From an uncultured Psychrobacter sp. (GTDB lineage: Bacteria > Pseudomonadota > Gammaproteobacteria > Pseudomonadales > Moraxellaceae): DNA of 64,000 bases. Positions 43,933-54,963 of the stretch are shown here, one piece after another. Positions within the stretch are counted from its first letter, which is position 1, and every line of letters begins with the position of its first letter. Location of the stretch: NCBI RefSeq assembly GCF_947495825.1, contig NZ_CANMAH010000003.1:161065-225064 (forward strand). Direction: 5' to 3'. Below the pieces are notes generated by a model, which was not told the DNA's origin, ran no database searches, and saw nothing but the letters and a program-made list of their open reading frames with translations. The translations under genes and the position numbers were made by a program.

Positions 43933-45483
43933 ATGCTCAATCCTACGCTTAGTAATGACATTATAGATTCGCCTCTCGCTGATGATGAACTGATGGCTGC
44001 CATCGATATCGGTTCGAACAGCTTTCATTTAGCTATTGCTCGTCTTGATCATGGAGAAGTGCGAAAAGTAGTCTCCATGTCCGAAAAAGTACAGCTAGCA
44101 GCAGGATTAGATGAACATAATATCTTAAGCGCTGCTGCTGAAAAGCGAGGTCTAGAATGTCTTAGCCGCTTCGTTGCACGTCTGGACTCAGTCTCTGCTT
44201 TGCGCATACGTGTCGTTGCAACAAACGCGCTGCGCCAGGCGAAAAATGCCAATGATTTTATAAAGCGGGCCAATGAGATACTACCCAAGCCAATTGAAAT
44301 CATCTCTGGACGTGAAGAGGCGCGACTGATATATCTTGGTGTTTCTCACACCAATGCTAGTAGTGATAAGCGTCTGGTTATCGATATCGGTGGCGGCTCC
44401 ACTGAGTTTATTATTGGAAAAGGTTTCGATCCATTATTGACTGAAAGCTTACAGATGGGCTGTGTGGCCTTTACAAAGAAGTTTTTTGCAGATGGGCAAA
44501 TTACCAAAGAGAATTTTAATCGTGCTATCGTTGCGGCTCGCAAAGAAGTACTGGCTATTAACGGCCAATATCAAAAGACAGGCTGGAGTAGTGTGGTTGG
44601 CTCTAGTGGTACGATTAAAGCCGTGCGTAATGTGTTGGTATCTAAAGGCTGGTCAGATGAGCAAGAGCGCGTCACTTATCAAGGGGTCAAAAAATTAGAA
44701 AAACTGCTCATCAAAATCGGTGATGTAAATGACATTGAGTTAGAAGGTGTGAAAGAGCACCGTAAGGCAGTGTTTCCCGCAGGCGTAGCGGTACTACGTG
44801 CTACGATGAAAGTGCTTGGCATTGAGACTATCGTTTACTCTGATGGCGCGCTACGAGAAGGAGTAATGTATGACATGCTTGGACGCTTAGCTAGCGAAGA
44901 TGTCCGTGACCGTAGTGTGCTTGCATTAATCAAACGCTATTCAGTAGATAAAAAACAAGCCAGACAAGTGGTTAGAACTAGCCGCCATTTGTTCAAACAA
45001 GTCAAAGATGACTTACAATTGACCAATGATGATGCTGACGTATTGAGACGGGCAGCATATCTGCACGAGATTGGTCTTGCAATTAGCCATAGCAGTTATC
45101 ATAAGCATAGTGCTTACTTGCTTGAATACTCGGACATTCCGGGGTTTTCGCAAGTCGACCAAAAGCGTATGGCACAGCTGATGCTCAACCATAGACGCAA
45201 GCTCAAAAGCGATATGCTTGAGCAGACGTGTAATATTGGCGGTAATGATTTGGTCTATCTATGCTTACTACTAAGGCTTGCGGTCTTAGCGCATCATAGC
45301 CGTAGTGAGTATGATCTACCTGACATGCGCCTTGTCATCACGGATACCAACTGCTGGCAAATTACTGTCAGTACCGACAAAAAGCACTATGCATTCTTAT
45401 TTTCAGATCTTTGTGTAGAGACTGAACAGTTTGCAAAATGGGGTGTTAAGCTCAACGTAATTGAGGCCACGTTATCTGCCTAG
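43933..45483 (+). CDS. ppx: exopolyphosphatase / Ppx-GppA phosphatase
   Basis: The 516-residue protein has the ASKHA fold: MAAIDIGSNSFHLAIARL near 22-38, VVATNALRQAKNANDFI, ISGREEARLIYLGV, VIDIGGGSTEFIIG and the SDGALREGVMYDML motif, followed by a C-terminal HD-like helical domain (AAYLHEIGLAISHSSYHKHS). It degrades polyphosphate and/or pppGpp. The open frame extends 54 codons upstream, but the ATG at 43933 gives the family's usual length. It is alone in its transcription unit as far as can be seen. Confidence 0.95.
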   Translation: MLNPTLSNDIIDSPLADDELMAAIDIGSNSFHLAIARLDHGEVRKVVSMSEKVQLAAGLDEHNILSAAAEKRGLECLSRFVARLDSVSALRIRVVATNALRQAKNANDFIKRANEILPKPIEIISGREEARLIYLGVSHTNASSDKRLVIDIGGGSTEFIIGKGFDPLLTESLQMGCVAFTKKFFADGQITKENFNRAIVAARKEVLAINGQYQKTGWSSVVGSSGTIKAVRNVLVSKGWSDEQERVTYQGVKKLEKLLIKIGDVNDIELEGVKEHRKAVFPAGVAVLRATMKVLGIETIVYSDGALREGVMYDMLGRLASEDVRDRSVLALIKRYSVDKKQARQVVRTSRHLFKQVKDDLQLTNDDADVLRRAAYLHEIGLAISHSSYHKHSAYLLEYSDIPGFSQVDQKRMAQLMLNHRRKLKSDMLEQTCNIGGNDLVYLCLLLRLAVLAHHSRSEYDLPDMRLVITDTNCWQITVSTDKKHYAFLFSDLCVETEQFAKWGVKLNVIEATLSA

Positions 45484-45669
45484 ACGTTGGGCGTTGATTA
45501 GTTAATTAAGCCAATTAATTACATTACAAAAGCATTGTTAAATGCCACAGTATATAAATTGTGCTACTATAAGTTTTATTGAGTTTACAACTGTACTTTA
45601 TTTAGCCTCAAATAATTCATGACACGTAGTAACATATAAATTATACAAAACGATAGAAAGGAAACGTCT

Positions 45670-46473
45670 ATGAGTACCGTCTGGGATAGCGTTCAGCTTG
45701 CACGGCATGCCAAACGTCCATTATTTATGGACTATGTCAATCAGCTGTTTACAGAGTTTGATGTATTGCATGGTGACCGTGCCTATGCCGATGACAAAGC
45801 AATTGTAGGTGGATTGGCCCGCTTGGATGGTATGCCAGTCATGGTCATTGGGCAACATCGTGGTCGTAGTACGCGCGAACGCATTGCTCATAACTTCGGT
45901 ATGGCAAACCCTGAAGGTTATCGTAAAGTCATACGTTTGGTAAAGATGGCAGAGCGTTTTAATATTCCTGTGATGACCTTTGTAGACACTCAAGGTGCGT
46001 ACCCTGGTATTGGTGCCGAAGAGCGTGGACAGGCGCAAGCGATTGCAGAAAGCATTGCTGTATTCTCGAGTTTAAAAGCTCCTATTATTGTCACTATCAT
46101 TGGTGAAGGCGGCTCGGGCGGTGCATTGGCAATTGGGGTGGGTGACAAAGTAAACATGCTGCAAAACAGTATTTACTCCGTTATTTCTCCTGAAGGCTGT
46201 GCTTCAATCCTATGGAAAACGGCAGAAAAAGCGAAAGATGCAAGTGAAGCTTTGAAGTTGAATGCAGATAACTTGTATCAACTGGGACTCATTGATGCGG
46301 TCATCGAAGAAGGTGAAGGCGCACACGTCCATCCACAGCCAGTAATGAACTCTCTTAAAGCGCTACTGCTAGAACAGCTTGATGAAATCAAAGACATGGA
46401 TGCAGACGCTCGTTGCGAGCAGCGCTACGAAAAGCTCAAAACCTTTAATTCAGAGGTCATGCTGCCTTGCTAG
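45670..46473 (+). CDS. accA: acetyl-CoA carboxylase carboxyltransferase subunit alpha
   Basis: The 267-residue protein is the core of Acc[79 protein letters not shown] and [20 protein letters not shown]. It transfers carboxyl from biotin to acetyl-CoA in fatty acid synthesis with AccD. It lacks about 50 N-terminal residues found in E. coli AccA (319 residues); this short form appears normal for Moraxellaceae. AAAGGAAA precedes the start, and a terminator separates it from tilS. Confidence 0.96.
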   Translation: MSTVWDSVQLARHAKRPLFMDYVNQLFTEFDVLHGDRAYADDKAIVGGLARLDGMPVMVIGQHRGRSTRERIAHNFGMANPEGYRKVIRLVKMAERFNIPVMTFVDTQGAYPGIGAEERGQAQAIAESIAVFSSLKAPIIVTIIGEGGSGGALAIGVGDKVNMLQNSIYSVISPEGCASILWKTAEKAKDASEALKLNADNLYQLGLIDAVIEEGEGAHVHPQPVMNSLKALLLEQLDEIKDMDADARCEQRYEKLKTFNSEVMLPC

Positions 46474-46545
46474 CTGTGTAGCATAATACTGATTTGTTAT
46501 TACTTTTGTTTGATGACAAGCGTTTGGTCCTAGGCGGTTACTCTT

Positions 46546-46575
46546 AGTGATAGAATAAAAAGTGATAGAATAAAA
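46546..46575. repeat. 15-bp tandem duplication before the accA terminator
   Basis: AGTGATAGAATAAAA is repeated exactly twice, directly before the terminator stem. Confidence 0.9.
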
Positions 46576-46601
46576 ACGCGCTACTTGATGGCGCGTTTTT
46601 T
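46572..46601 (+). terminator. terminator between accA and tilS
   Basis: AAAAACGCGC pairs with GCGCGTTTTT around a 9-base loop. It overlaps the upstream extension of the tilS frame, which argues against that longer start. Confidence 0.9.
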
Positions 46602-46632
46602 CGTTTTTAAATTTACCTATATAAGATTGATT

Positions 46633-48183
46633 ATGACCAGTCGCGCTATTCTAAATTATCCTATCAAGCCAGTAGCTCAGTTGCCAATCGATGATAATCT
46701 GGCAGAGGCATTATTGGTTAGTATGGCTGAGTATAGTAATCAATTACACGGTCGGCGTATTTGGCTGGCATGTAGTGGTGGGCGAGATTCGTTGGCATTA
46801 GCTGCGCTATGTGTGCAGTTATACCGACAGGGCAAGCTGCCGTTTTTGCCGCAATTATTGCATGTTGATCATGGACTGCAAGTAGATAGTGGTTATTGGG
46901 CAGAGCATGTCGCCAATTGGGCACGCGCTCAGCAGCTACCGTGTCAGGTGCTAATGGCAAAAGTTGACGGTCATGATGAGCAAGCGGCGCGGCTGGCACG
47001 TTATCGTGATATGCGCGCCCATATTAATCAAGATGATGTGCTACTCTTGGGCCATCATGCTGATGATCAAGCTGAGACGGTGCTCATGCGCTTGATTCAA
47101 GGGGCAGGGGTGAATGGCCTGTCAGGTATGCAGGCGTGGCGAGTGCAGACCCAAAGCATGCATCGCAACATACTGTGGCGGCCTTGGCTGTCGGTACGTC
47201 GCTCTACTATCAGTCACTATGCTCGGCAATTAAAGCTGCCTTATATCGATGACCCTACCAATGACAGCGGTGATAATGTGCGGAGTGGGCTGCGCTGCGA
47301 TATCATGCCAGCACTTGCTACGTATAACTCAAATGTTATTGATAATATTGCTCGCAGTGCGCAGCTACTCGCGGATGCTCAGGCTATCGTGAGCGATCAA
47401 GCCGCACAAGACTTGCAGCAGACCGCTATTATTCCGTTGAATTGTCCACCAGCGCAACGTGTGCTAAATATCGATAAACTGCACTCATTGCCTATCTATC
47501 GTCAACGCCAACTCATACATACTTGGCTCACGCAAGATGAGCCATTGCCACCGTCCAAGCAGCTTGTCGATGATGCCTTAAGTTTAACTGAACGTAATGA
47601 TCACAACCATCAAACCCAATTAGACTGGCAGGGCAGTAAGCAGACTTATACTATCCGCCGTTATCGTCAGCAGCTATATCGTCTTAGCAGTAGTTGGCTT
47701 GCATGGCTAGCGCTACCACTTACTGCACACACCCAAACGTTACCTTGTTTAAGCTTGCCTCAAAAACATGCCATGATGGTGACGTTACGCACAGGCAAAG
47801 GTGCCAATTGGCAATTAAAAATCGCGCTCAATACGTTGATACACTTTATAAATGATAGATTTATCAGCGATAATATTATAAGCAATAAAGATAAGATTGA
47901 GCTGACGTTTACACCATTAGGGCGGCAGCAGCGCGTTCAAACCACGCTAGCCACTCGTCCGCAAGCGGGCAAAAAACTCTATCAAACACTGGGCGTGCCT
48001 GTCTGGCTGCGTGATAGCTTGGTGGTTGTCAGTATTGTCTTCGCTCATAAAGATGAGGCGTTGCCGTTATTGCTAGTATCGCCATTTGAAAGTTGGGTAC
48101 TAGGGACTGATAAGGCGTTGGCAAACGTTACAAATGATAGTGGTTTCTTAGCTAGTGCTATCAAAAATATCTTAAGCATATAG
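46633..48183 (+). CDS. tilS: tRNA(Ile)-lysidine synthase
   Basis: The protein of about 516 residues has the N-type PP-loop ACSGGRDSLALAAL near 46-58, LLHVDHGLQVDSGYWAEHV, LLGHHADDQAETVLMRLIQG and LPYIDDPTNDS. Linker and C-terminal domains follow (TLGVPVWLRDSLVVV). It changes C34 of the CAU-anticodon tRNA-Ile to lysidine, which is essential for AUA decoding. Sixteen in-frame codons upstream (from TTG 46585) lie within the terminator, so the ATG at 46633 is preferred. Confidence 0.94.
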   Translation: MTSRAILNYPIKPVAQLPIDDNLAEALLVSMAEYSNQLHGRRIWLACSGGRDSLALAALCVQLYRQGKLPFLPQLLHVDHGLQVDSGYWAEHVANWARAQQLPCQVLMAKVDGHDEQAARLARYRDMRAHINQDDVLLLGHHADDQAETVLMRLIQGAGVNGLSGMQAWRVQTQSMHRNILWRPWLSVRRSTISHYARQLKLPYIDDPTNDSGDNVRSGLRCDIMPALATYNSNVIDNIARSAQLLADAQAIVSDQAAQDLQQTAIIPLNCPPAQRVLNIDKLHSLPIYRQRQLIHTWLTQDEPLPPSKQLVDDALSLTERNDHNHQTQLDWQGSKQTYTIRRYRQQLYRLSSSWLAWLALPLTAHTQTLPCLSLPQKHAMMVTLRTGKGANWQLKIALNTLIHFINDRFISDNIISNKDKIELTFTPLGRQQRVQTTLATRPQAGKKLYQTLGVPVWLRDSLVVVSIVFAHKDEALPLLLVSPFESWVLGTDKALANVTNDSGFLASAIKNILSI

Positions 48184-48376
48184 TCAGTATGCAATAAAAT
48201 CGTTACGTTCATCGATTTTTTCAGGTGATTGGGCTATAGATAAATTTCTTTAATGCTCGTGGCAGTATGGTAGACTAAGTGTCATTTCAGTGGTCACACT
48301 AATGATCATAATATACTTTATATTGTTAGAAACTATATCTTTGAATACCTTTGCATTTTGTGAGTGAGGAGCAGTA

Positions 48377-49207
48377 ATGTCAATACTAGATAATAAAAAA
48401 ATCAGCTTTATCGGTGGTGGAAACATGGCGCAAGCCTTGATAAGTGGACTTATCGCTTGCGATGTCAAACCAAGTCTAATTACGGTTGCTGACCCTAGTA
48501 GCGAGGTGCGTGAGCAATTGGTTGCTAAAGGGTTGAATGCGGTTGATCCAACAGCCGATGCAAAAGCTGCTGTTGTCAATGCTGATGTCGTTGTCCTAGC
48601 GGTAAAACCTCAAGTCATGAGACCTGTTGTCAGTGCTTTTGCTGATGCCCTAGACAAACAATTGGTAGTGTCAGTGGCAGCAGGCTTGTCGACGGACCTT
48701 TTGTCAGACATGCTGGGCGGCTATAGCAATATCGTACGTGCGATGCCAAATACACCTGCGATGATTCAGATGGGTGCGACTGGTCTGTACGGTACAGATA
48801 ACATTAGTGCAGAACAAAAGCAATTGGCCACCGCAGTGATGGAAGCTTCAGGACTGGTCATGTGGGTCGATGATGAGACGCTTATGCATGCCGTGACGGC
48901 AGTTTCTGGTTCAGCACCCGCCTATATGTTTTACTTTATCGAATCGATGGTTGATGGCGCCGTCGCTTTAGGCTTGAATAAAGAACAAGCGTCATCACTG
49001 GCAATGCAAACGATGCTGGGCGCTGCCAAAATGGCGATGAATAGTGATGATGCACCCGCTGAGCTACGTCGCAAGGTCACTTCGCCAAACGGTACGACCC
49101 AAGCAGCAATTGAGTCAATGCAAGCCAATGAGATCGGACGTCAAATCGGTGAAGCTATGCAAGCTTGTTACGATCGTAGTCAGGCCCTTAGTACAGAAAA
49201 TAAATAA
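48377..49207 (+). CDS. proC: pyrroline-5-carboxylate reductase
   Basis: The 276-residue protein begins with the NADPH loop ISFIGGGNMAQALISGL and has VLAVKPQVM, VSVAAGLSTDLLSDML, RAMPNTPAMIQMGATGLYG and the substrate region AVSGSAPAYMFYFIESMVDGA with SPNGTTQAAIESM. It makes proline from pyrroline-5-carboxylate. GTGAGGAGC lies well placed before the ATG. yggT follows 85 bp downstream, a common proC-yggT pairing. Confidence 0.97.
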   Translation: MSILDNKKISFIGGGNMAQALISGLIACDVKPSLITVADPSSEVREQLVAKGLNAVDPTADAKAAVVNADVVVLAVKPQVMRPVVSAFADALDKQLVVSVAAGLSTDLLSDMLGGYSNIVRAMPNTPAMIQMGATGLYGTDNISAEQKQLATAVMEASGLVMWVDDETLMHAVTAVSGSAPAYMFYFIESMVDGAVALGLNKEQASSLAMQTMLGAAKMAMNSDDAPAELRRKVTSPNGTTQAAIESMQANEIGRQIGEAMQACYDRSQALSTENK

Positions 49208-49292
49208 GAATTTGGAGCAATAAAATTCTTTTTTAATATAAATAAGCCACCATTTTAACAATCTTTATTCGTGGCACATTGAGTAGCGTTTT

Positions 49293-49862
49293 ATGAACAA
49301 CACCTTGTTGCAAATTTTTGACTTAGTGACTACCTTCGCTATGATGTTGGTATTTATCCGTTTTATGCTGCAGTTTGCTGGGATGGATGAGAGAAACCCT
49401 ATGATTGCGCCTGCTTACAAGGCCACGCGCATTGTAGATACGTTTGGGCGTATCTTTCCGACAGTCGCGCAAGGGCGTATCAGTATTGCGGCCATTGTAT
49501 TAATGTTTTTAATCCGTCTCATTGATATCTCAGGCAAAGCGGCGCTGATGCATAAAGGTATAGCACCTGCGCCGCTGTTTTTTGCTGGTACCACCAGTTT
49601 GATTTTAGACTTTTTACGTATGTGCCGCTATTTGGTCATTGGTTCTATTATTGTGAGCTGGATTGTAGTATTCACCAGATCTGAGCACCCTATCATTGGC
49701 ATCATTATCAACTTAGCTGAGCCTATTTTAGCGCCGTTTCGTCGCATCACGCCAAACCTAGGCATGCTTGATTTATCACCGATGGTTGCCTTTATTGCTT
49801 TTCTTTTACTCGAGATGTTTATCGGCGGTTTGGCCTCAAGCTTTATGCCGATGTTAGGCTAA
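49293..49862 (+). CDS. yggT: YggT family membrane protein
   Basis: The 189-residue protein has four membrane segments in two YGGT repeats (residues about 5-90 and 105-185). LVTTFAMMLVFIRFMLQFA and LVIGSIIVSWIVVF are followed by EPILAPFRRITPNLGMLDLSP, the family's conserved PxxxPxRRxxPxxG motif. Function is unresolved; relatives are linked to osmotic protection and cell division in various bacteria. It is the last gene of the proC unit. Confidence 0.95.
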   Translation: MNNTLLQIFDLVTTFAMMLVFIRFMLQFAGMDERNPMIAPAYKATRIVDTFGRIFPTVAQGRISIAAIVLMFLIRLIDISGKAALMHKGIAPAPLFFAGTTSLILDFLRMCRYLVIGSIIVSWIVVFTRSEHPIIGIIINLAEPILAPFRRITPNLGMLDLSPMVAFIAFLLLEMFIGGLASSFMPMLG

Positions 49863-49923
49863 ACTCTATTACGTATTGATTATCAAGTACACTTATCGAC
49901 ATATTCTAAAAACTGCCTAACAC

Positions 49924-49957
49924 AAAAAAGACGCTCTTATTATAGGGCGTCTTTTTT
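49924..49957. terminator. bidirectional terminator between yggT and thiD
   Basis: AAAAAAGACGC pairs with GCGTCTTTTTT around a 12-base loop between convergent genes. Confidence 0.94.
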
Positions 49958-49997
49958 ATTTGTATCTTTAGTGAAAGCTATTCCTTATAGACTTGCC

Positions 49998-51182
<1,185 letters not shown>

Positions 51183-51272
51183 GGTGAAGTGGGTGAGTGG
51201 CTGAAACCAGTTCCCTGCTAAGGAACCATACGTGTAAGCGTATCGAGGGTTCGAATCCCTCCTTCACCGCCA
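51183..51272 (+). tRNA. tRNA-Ser (anticodon GCT)
   Basis: Acceptor arms GGTGAAG (51183-51189) and CTTCACC (51262-51268) pair perfectly. The discriminator is G and CCA is encoded. The anticodon loop reads CTGCTAA (anticodon GCT). A long variable arm, as expected for serine tRNA, is present (CGTGTAAGCG region), as is the GGTTCGAATCC T-arm. Confidence 0.97.
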
Positions 51273-51368
51273 TTTATTCGGTTTATTGTTAGATTATAAT
51301 GCAGTAAGTCGATGTCAGGTGAGTTTAAATTTATAATAGAAAATACTCTATTTAAATTAAAAAAACGA

Positions 51369-51396
51369 TTGACATCAGCTGAATTATCTATATAAT
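51369..51396 (+). promoter_or_regulatory. promoter of tRNA-Arg
   Basis: A consensus TTGACA (51369-51374) and TATAAT (51391-51396) with a 16-bp spacer lie about 58 bp upstream of the tRNA. Confidence 0.82.
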
Positions 51397-51454
51397 AGCC
51401 AACCTAATTTACTGTAAATGATAATTAAAATACAGTAGATGTTGTGCAAAATAC

Positions 51455-51531
51455 GCGCCTGTAGCTCAGTTGGATAGAGCACTTGGCTACGAACTAAGGG
51501 GTCGGGAGTTCGAATCTCTCCAGGCGCACCA
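51455..51531 (+). tRNA. tRNA-Arg (anticodon ACG)
   Basis: Acceptor arms GCGCCTG and CAGGCGC pair perfectly, with discriminator A and encoded CCA. The anticodon loop is CTACGAA (ACG, read as inosine after modification). D-arm GTAGCTCAGTTGGATAGAGC and T-arm GGGAGTTCGAATCTCTC are canonical. Confidence 0.97.
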
Positions 51532-51578
51532 TTTGCATACTAGCTTGTCTTATTAAGCTTCGAGCTAAAGATTAAATT

Positions 51579-51614
51579 AATCGCCTGTCTTATGACAATT
51601 TGGCGATTTTTTTA
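51579..51614 (+). terminator. terminator after tRNA-Arg
   Basis: AATCGCC pairs with GGCGATT, enclosing an inner TGTC/GACA stem, followed by a run of T residues. Confidence 0.85.
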
Positions 51615-51709
51615 TGTCTGCTATTTTTGGGCTTGGTATAAGTGTACGTTACACACCCAAATTACGGTACAATAGAGTCATTATTTTTCGCTTGCTATGA
51701 GCTTGTATC

Positions 51710-52366
51710 ATGTCAAAAAGTACACCAAAAACTGTCCTTAAGTCAAAGCCTCAAAGAAAGAATACCTCTCAACAGCGCGTCCCTCAAACCGAAGAGCCTA
51801 CTATTGCCAAACCGACAACCCGAGTCATTGCGATCTTATACGACGGTATGTTGATCTTAGCATTGTTATTCTTGGTAGGAACGATGCTGACGGTAATAGG
51901 GACGCTGCTGACTATGGAGACAGGGACGCAGTCTGAAGAGGCGCAGTCGCTACCAAGCTGGTATCAAAACGTCATCATGACACCATCCTTTATATTGACG
52001 CTAGTGGCCTTCTATGGAGTGTTTTGGCGTCGCGGTGGTCAGACATTAGGTATGCAGACATGGCGCCTAAAAACCGTCAACAATGCCGGGCATTTGCTAA
52101 CGTGGGGCCAATCGTTTAAGCGCATTCTAGCAGCTGCATTAATGCCATTAATTTTTGCTATTATTGGCAGCTTAATAGGTGGGTCGCGTGCTATTTTGCT
52201 AACTAGTGCCTTTTTGGGTTTGGTCTTTAACTACGTATTTTGCTTGTTTAATCGTCGCGGCCTTGCAGTACAAGATATGCTCTCAAACACCATTACCTTA
52301 AAGATGCCAAAAGTTGCTCATGAAGGTCTATGGCGCGGCTTTAAAAATCGCAAACAGAACAAATAA
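51710..52366 (+). CDS. RDD family membrane protein
   Basis: The 218-residue protein has a basic N-terminal tail of about 35 residues and then the RDD domain: TRVIAILYDGMLILALLFLV (the Arg/Asp pair is in TRVIAILYDG), WRRGGQTLGMQTWRLKTVNN and RRGLAVQDMLSNT, with three to four membrane segments. The family is thought to include transporters, but the function is unknown. The start at 51710 follows a weak ribosome binding site. It converges with the exchanger gene (46 bp apart). Confidence 0.92.
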   Translation: MSKSTPKTVLKSKPQRKNTSQQRVPQTEEPTIAKPTTRVIAILYDGMLILALLFLVGTMLTVIGTLLTMETGTQSEEAQSLPSWYQNVIMTPSFILTLVAFYGVFWRRGGQTLGMQTWRLKTVNNAGHLLTWGQSFKRILAAALMPLIFAIIGSLIGGSRAILLTSAFLGLVFNYVFCLFNRRGLAVQDMLSNTITLKMPKVAHEGLWRGFKNRKQNK

Positions 52367-52412
52367 TCAAAAGACTTCAGCATCATAAGCCTATCGATGA
52401 TGCTGATGCCTT

Positions 52413-53453
52413 TTATACAATGGCGGTTTGAGCCAGCCACACCGTATAACCGATAAATAGCATTATCATCGTAGCGCCAGAGGTACGGCCAAATTTTCGA
52501 TTGGATATAAAAGCAAACACACACATTAAAAAGAGTAGAGAAGTAATTAGCGCCATTACGAACACATCACGAGATAAGACCATTGGATTGGTTGTAATCG
52601 GTGCGATAACGGCTGCTAGCCCTACCACTCCTAACGTATTAAAGATATTTGAGCCAATAATATTGCCAAGTGCCATATCGTGCTCCCCATGACGCGCTGC
52701 TGCAAGGCTTGCTACCAGCTCTGGTAAAGACGTGCCTACAGCCACGATGGTCAAACCAATAATCAACTCACTTAATCCCCAAAATGTTGCCATCTCGACC
52801 GCGCCCCAGACAATCGCTCGTGAGCTTAAGACCAACATCAACATACCCACAAACAAGCTACCCAAACCTCGTGCCAAACTTGGCTCTATATAACCCGAGT
52901 CAGAGCTTGTTATGTCCATGTTCTCTATGGTGGTGTTCGTTGCTGTCATACTTTTTGTTGTATGAGTGGCTTCGATGACATTGTTTTTAGGCTTTGAGCG
53001 GCCTTCACGCAAGCTCAGCACGATTTGAACGCTCAAGACAATGACTAATAAGACTAATAATGAGATACCATCGTTCAAGCTGAGTACGCCATCACGCAAT
53101 TGCCACGCTGCTAGAGCAGTAACGAGTAATAGCATAGGTAAGTCACGCGCTATAATGCTTTTATGAATAATAATAGGACTGATAAGGACTGTTGCCCCCA
53201 AGACTAACGCAATATTAATAATATTTGAGCCATAAGCATTACCTAAGGCAAGCTCAGGACTGCCGTCTAGCGCTGCTAAGACTGATACGACCATCTCAGG
53301 CGCTGATGTGCCCAATCCTAAAATCAAGACCCCAATCAAAAAACTTGGTACACCTAACGTCTTTGCTAATGCAGTTGCGCCATCAATAAATACATCAGCA
53401 CTCCAAACCAGAATGGCCAAACCAATCAGTATTGCAACACCTGCCAACCACAT
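52413..53453 (-). CDS. CaCA family sodium/calcium exchanger (YrbG-like)
   Basis: The 346-residue protein has about ten membrane helices in two repeats, each with the alpha-repeat motif: GLGTSAPEMVVSVLAALDG and NAYGSNIINIALVLG in the first, AVGTSLPELVASLAAARHGE and LGNIIGSNIFNTLGVVG in the second. It belongs to the K+-independent Na+/Ca2+ exchanger family like E. coli YrbG, and likely extrudes Ca2+ in exchange for Na+ or H+. A central loop (about 155-185) is longer and Thr/Met/Asn-rich. Confidence 0.95.
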   Translation of the reverse strand: MWLAGVAILIGLAILVWSADVFIDGATALAKTLGVPSFLIGVLILGLGTSAPEMVVSVLAALDGSPELALGNAYGSNIINIALVLGATVLISPIIIHKSIIARDLPMLLLVTALAAWQLRDGVLSLNDGISLLVLLVIVLSVQIVLSLREGRSKPKNNVIEATHTTKSMTATNTTIENMDITSSDSGYIEPSLARGLGSLFVGMLMLVLSSRAIVWGAVEMATFWGLSELIIGLTIVAVGTSLPELVASLAAARHGEHDMALGNIIGSNIFNTLGVVGLAAVIAPITTNPMVLSRDVFVMALITSLLFLMCVFAFISNRKFGRTSGATMIMLFIGYTVWLAQTAIV

Positions 53454-53503
53454 GAGTACTTTCCTTTACAAATAATGAATTATTAAATTTGAATTGATAT
53501 AAA

Positions 53504-53534
53504 AAAAGCCGAACCACAATTTGGATTCAGCTTT
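53504..53534 (-). terminator. terminator after panD
   Basis: On the minus strand AAAAGC-T-GAA pairs with TTC-G-GCTTTT (one U-G pair), followed by a T run. It lies about 80 bp after the panD stop. Confidence 0.75.
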
Positions 53535-53612
53535 TGTATCGAGATAAATAGTTTTGCAAAGTCTACTATTGGCTATCTATAAAGATAAGTGCTTTTGACA
53601 CTTTAGAAACTG

Positions 53613-53993
53613 TTAAGCAACCTGTACAGGGATGATATTTGCGGTGTCTTTGACCGTGTTATCTTCATTACAATAGACCAGTTTTGGCTGGTAGGTCGAG
53701 GCTTCAACTTCATCAAAATGAGCATAAGCGCAGATAATGACGATATCACCTAAGTCTGCCATATGAGCGGCAGCACCATTTAATGAGATGATGCCAGAGC
53801 CAGCTTCAGCGCGAATAGCGTAGGTGCGAAAGCGTTTACCGTTGGTGACATTATAGATGTCGATAGATTCGTTCTCGCGTAATCCTGCAAGATCTAATAA
53901 ATCGCCATCGATACCGCATGAGCCTTCATAGTGCAGCTCAGCATGGGTGACGCGGGCACGGTGCAATTTGCATTTGAGCATATTAAGTAGCAT
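53613..53993 (-). CDS. panD: aspartate 1-decarboxylase precursor
   Basis: The 126-residue protein begins [20 protein letters not shown] and has the self-cleavage site YEGSCGID, where Ser25 becomes the pyruvoyl group after Gly24. The family usually has YEGSCAID, so the Ala-to-Gly change is mild. [15 protein letters not shown] and [18 protein letters not shown] sequence complete the active site. It makes beta-alanine for pantothenate. The other pan genes are not adjacent. Confidence 0.96.
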   Translation of the reverse strand: MLLNMLKCKLHRARVTHAELHYEGSCGIDGDLLDLAGLRENESIDIYNVTNGKRFRTYAIRAEAGSGIISLNGAAAHMADLGDIVIICAYAHFDEVEASTYQPKLVYCNEDNTVKDTANIIPVQVA

Positions 53994-54156
53994 GAATTGC
54001 TTCCTTAGCGTAACAAAAGTAATCAGTTAATGGGGACGGATGCACAAAAATTAAAGGCTAAATCAAGACCTTATAAAGTTTGTGCTACCTACCGACTGAT
54101 AAAGCCAAGATAGCATCATCAGTTTTAGGTAAATTTAACCAAAAGTATCATACCGT

Positions 54157-54738
54157 TTAGGCAGGTAGTTTAAAACTATTAATTTGCGAACGCGCGCGTT
54201 CAATATCACCATCTAATAATAAAGGCAGTGCCTCAAAAGCTGCCGTAAGTGCACTATCGATTGCAATTTGTTCATCAGGAGAAGCTTTTGAGAGGACATG
54301 ACCGCTTACTTTAGACTTGTGTCCTGGATGGCCAATGCCGATACGCAAGCGATGAAAGTCGTTGCCGATATGTGGAGTAACGTCACGTAAGCCATTATGA
54401 CCGCCATGACCACCGCCTGTTTTAAGCTTAATACTGCCAGCAGGAATGTCTAGCTCATCGTGCGCAATCAGTAACTCATCATTATCAATACCATAAAAGT
54501 TGACCATCGGTACGACAGATTGACCAGATTTATTCATAAAGGTTAGAGGCATAAGTAATCGCACATCAGACCCATGAATTTGTCCGCGTCCTGTCACGCC
54601 ATGGAATTTTTTGTCAGGTGAGAGTGTAATGTTAAATTGCTGCGCCAAGTGATGGACAAACCAAAACCCTGCATTATGGCGTGTAAACATATACTGCTGA
54701 CCAGGATTGCCAAGACCGACGATAAGTTTTATGGACAT
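54157..54738 (-). CDS. pth: peptidyl-tRNA hydrolase
   Basis: The 193-residue protein has LIVGLGNPGQQYMFTRHNAG with catalytic His21, MPLTFMNKSGQSV, IAHDELDIPAGSIKLKTGGG and RLRIGIGHPG, all conserved in Pth. It cleaves peptidyl-tRNA released by ribosomes. A start five codons upstream is possible, but the shorter form matches the usual N-terminus (MSIKLIVGLGNPG). It lies downstream of rplY, as in many gammaproteobacteria, but a hairpin terminator sits between them. Confidence 0.97.
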   Translation of the reverse strand: MSIKLIVGLGNPGQQYMFTRHNAGFWFVHHLAQQFNITLSPDKKFHGVTGRGQIHGSDVRLLMPLTFMNKSGQSVVPMVNFYGIDNDELLIAHDELDIPAGSIKLKTGGGHGGHNGLRDVTPHIGNDFHRLRIGIGHPGHKSKVSGHVLSKASPDEQIAIDSALTAAFEALPLLLDGDIERARSQINSFKLPA

Positions 54739-54846
54739 GACTATACTCTGCATTAATAGAATAAATAGATTAAAACAAGATATGACGACAAATCTGCCAT
54801 CAAACCGCAGTTGCTATTTTAGCTTTAATAAATGGCACTTACAAAA

Positions 54847-54874
54847 ACAGCAGGAGACATTGATCCCCTGCTGT
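54847..54874 (-). terminator. terminator between rplY and pth
   Basis: ACAGCAGG pairs with CCTGCTGT. On the minus strand a run of T residues follows. Confidence 0.82.
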
Positions 54875-54963
54875 ATTTAATACCTACTGTCTTTAGTAGT
54901 AGTAAGAAAGTCGACAATTACTGCTATAGAACATCATAGCATTAATAAAGCAACGAGTAATAT

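Noticed and set aside
45670..46473. accA considered as N-terminally truncated
   Set aside because: A good ribosome binding site precedes the ATG, the carboxyltransferase core is complete, and the short form appears normal for Moraxellaceae.
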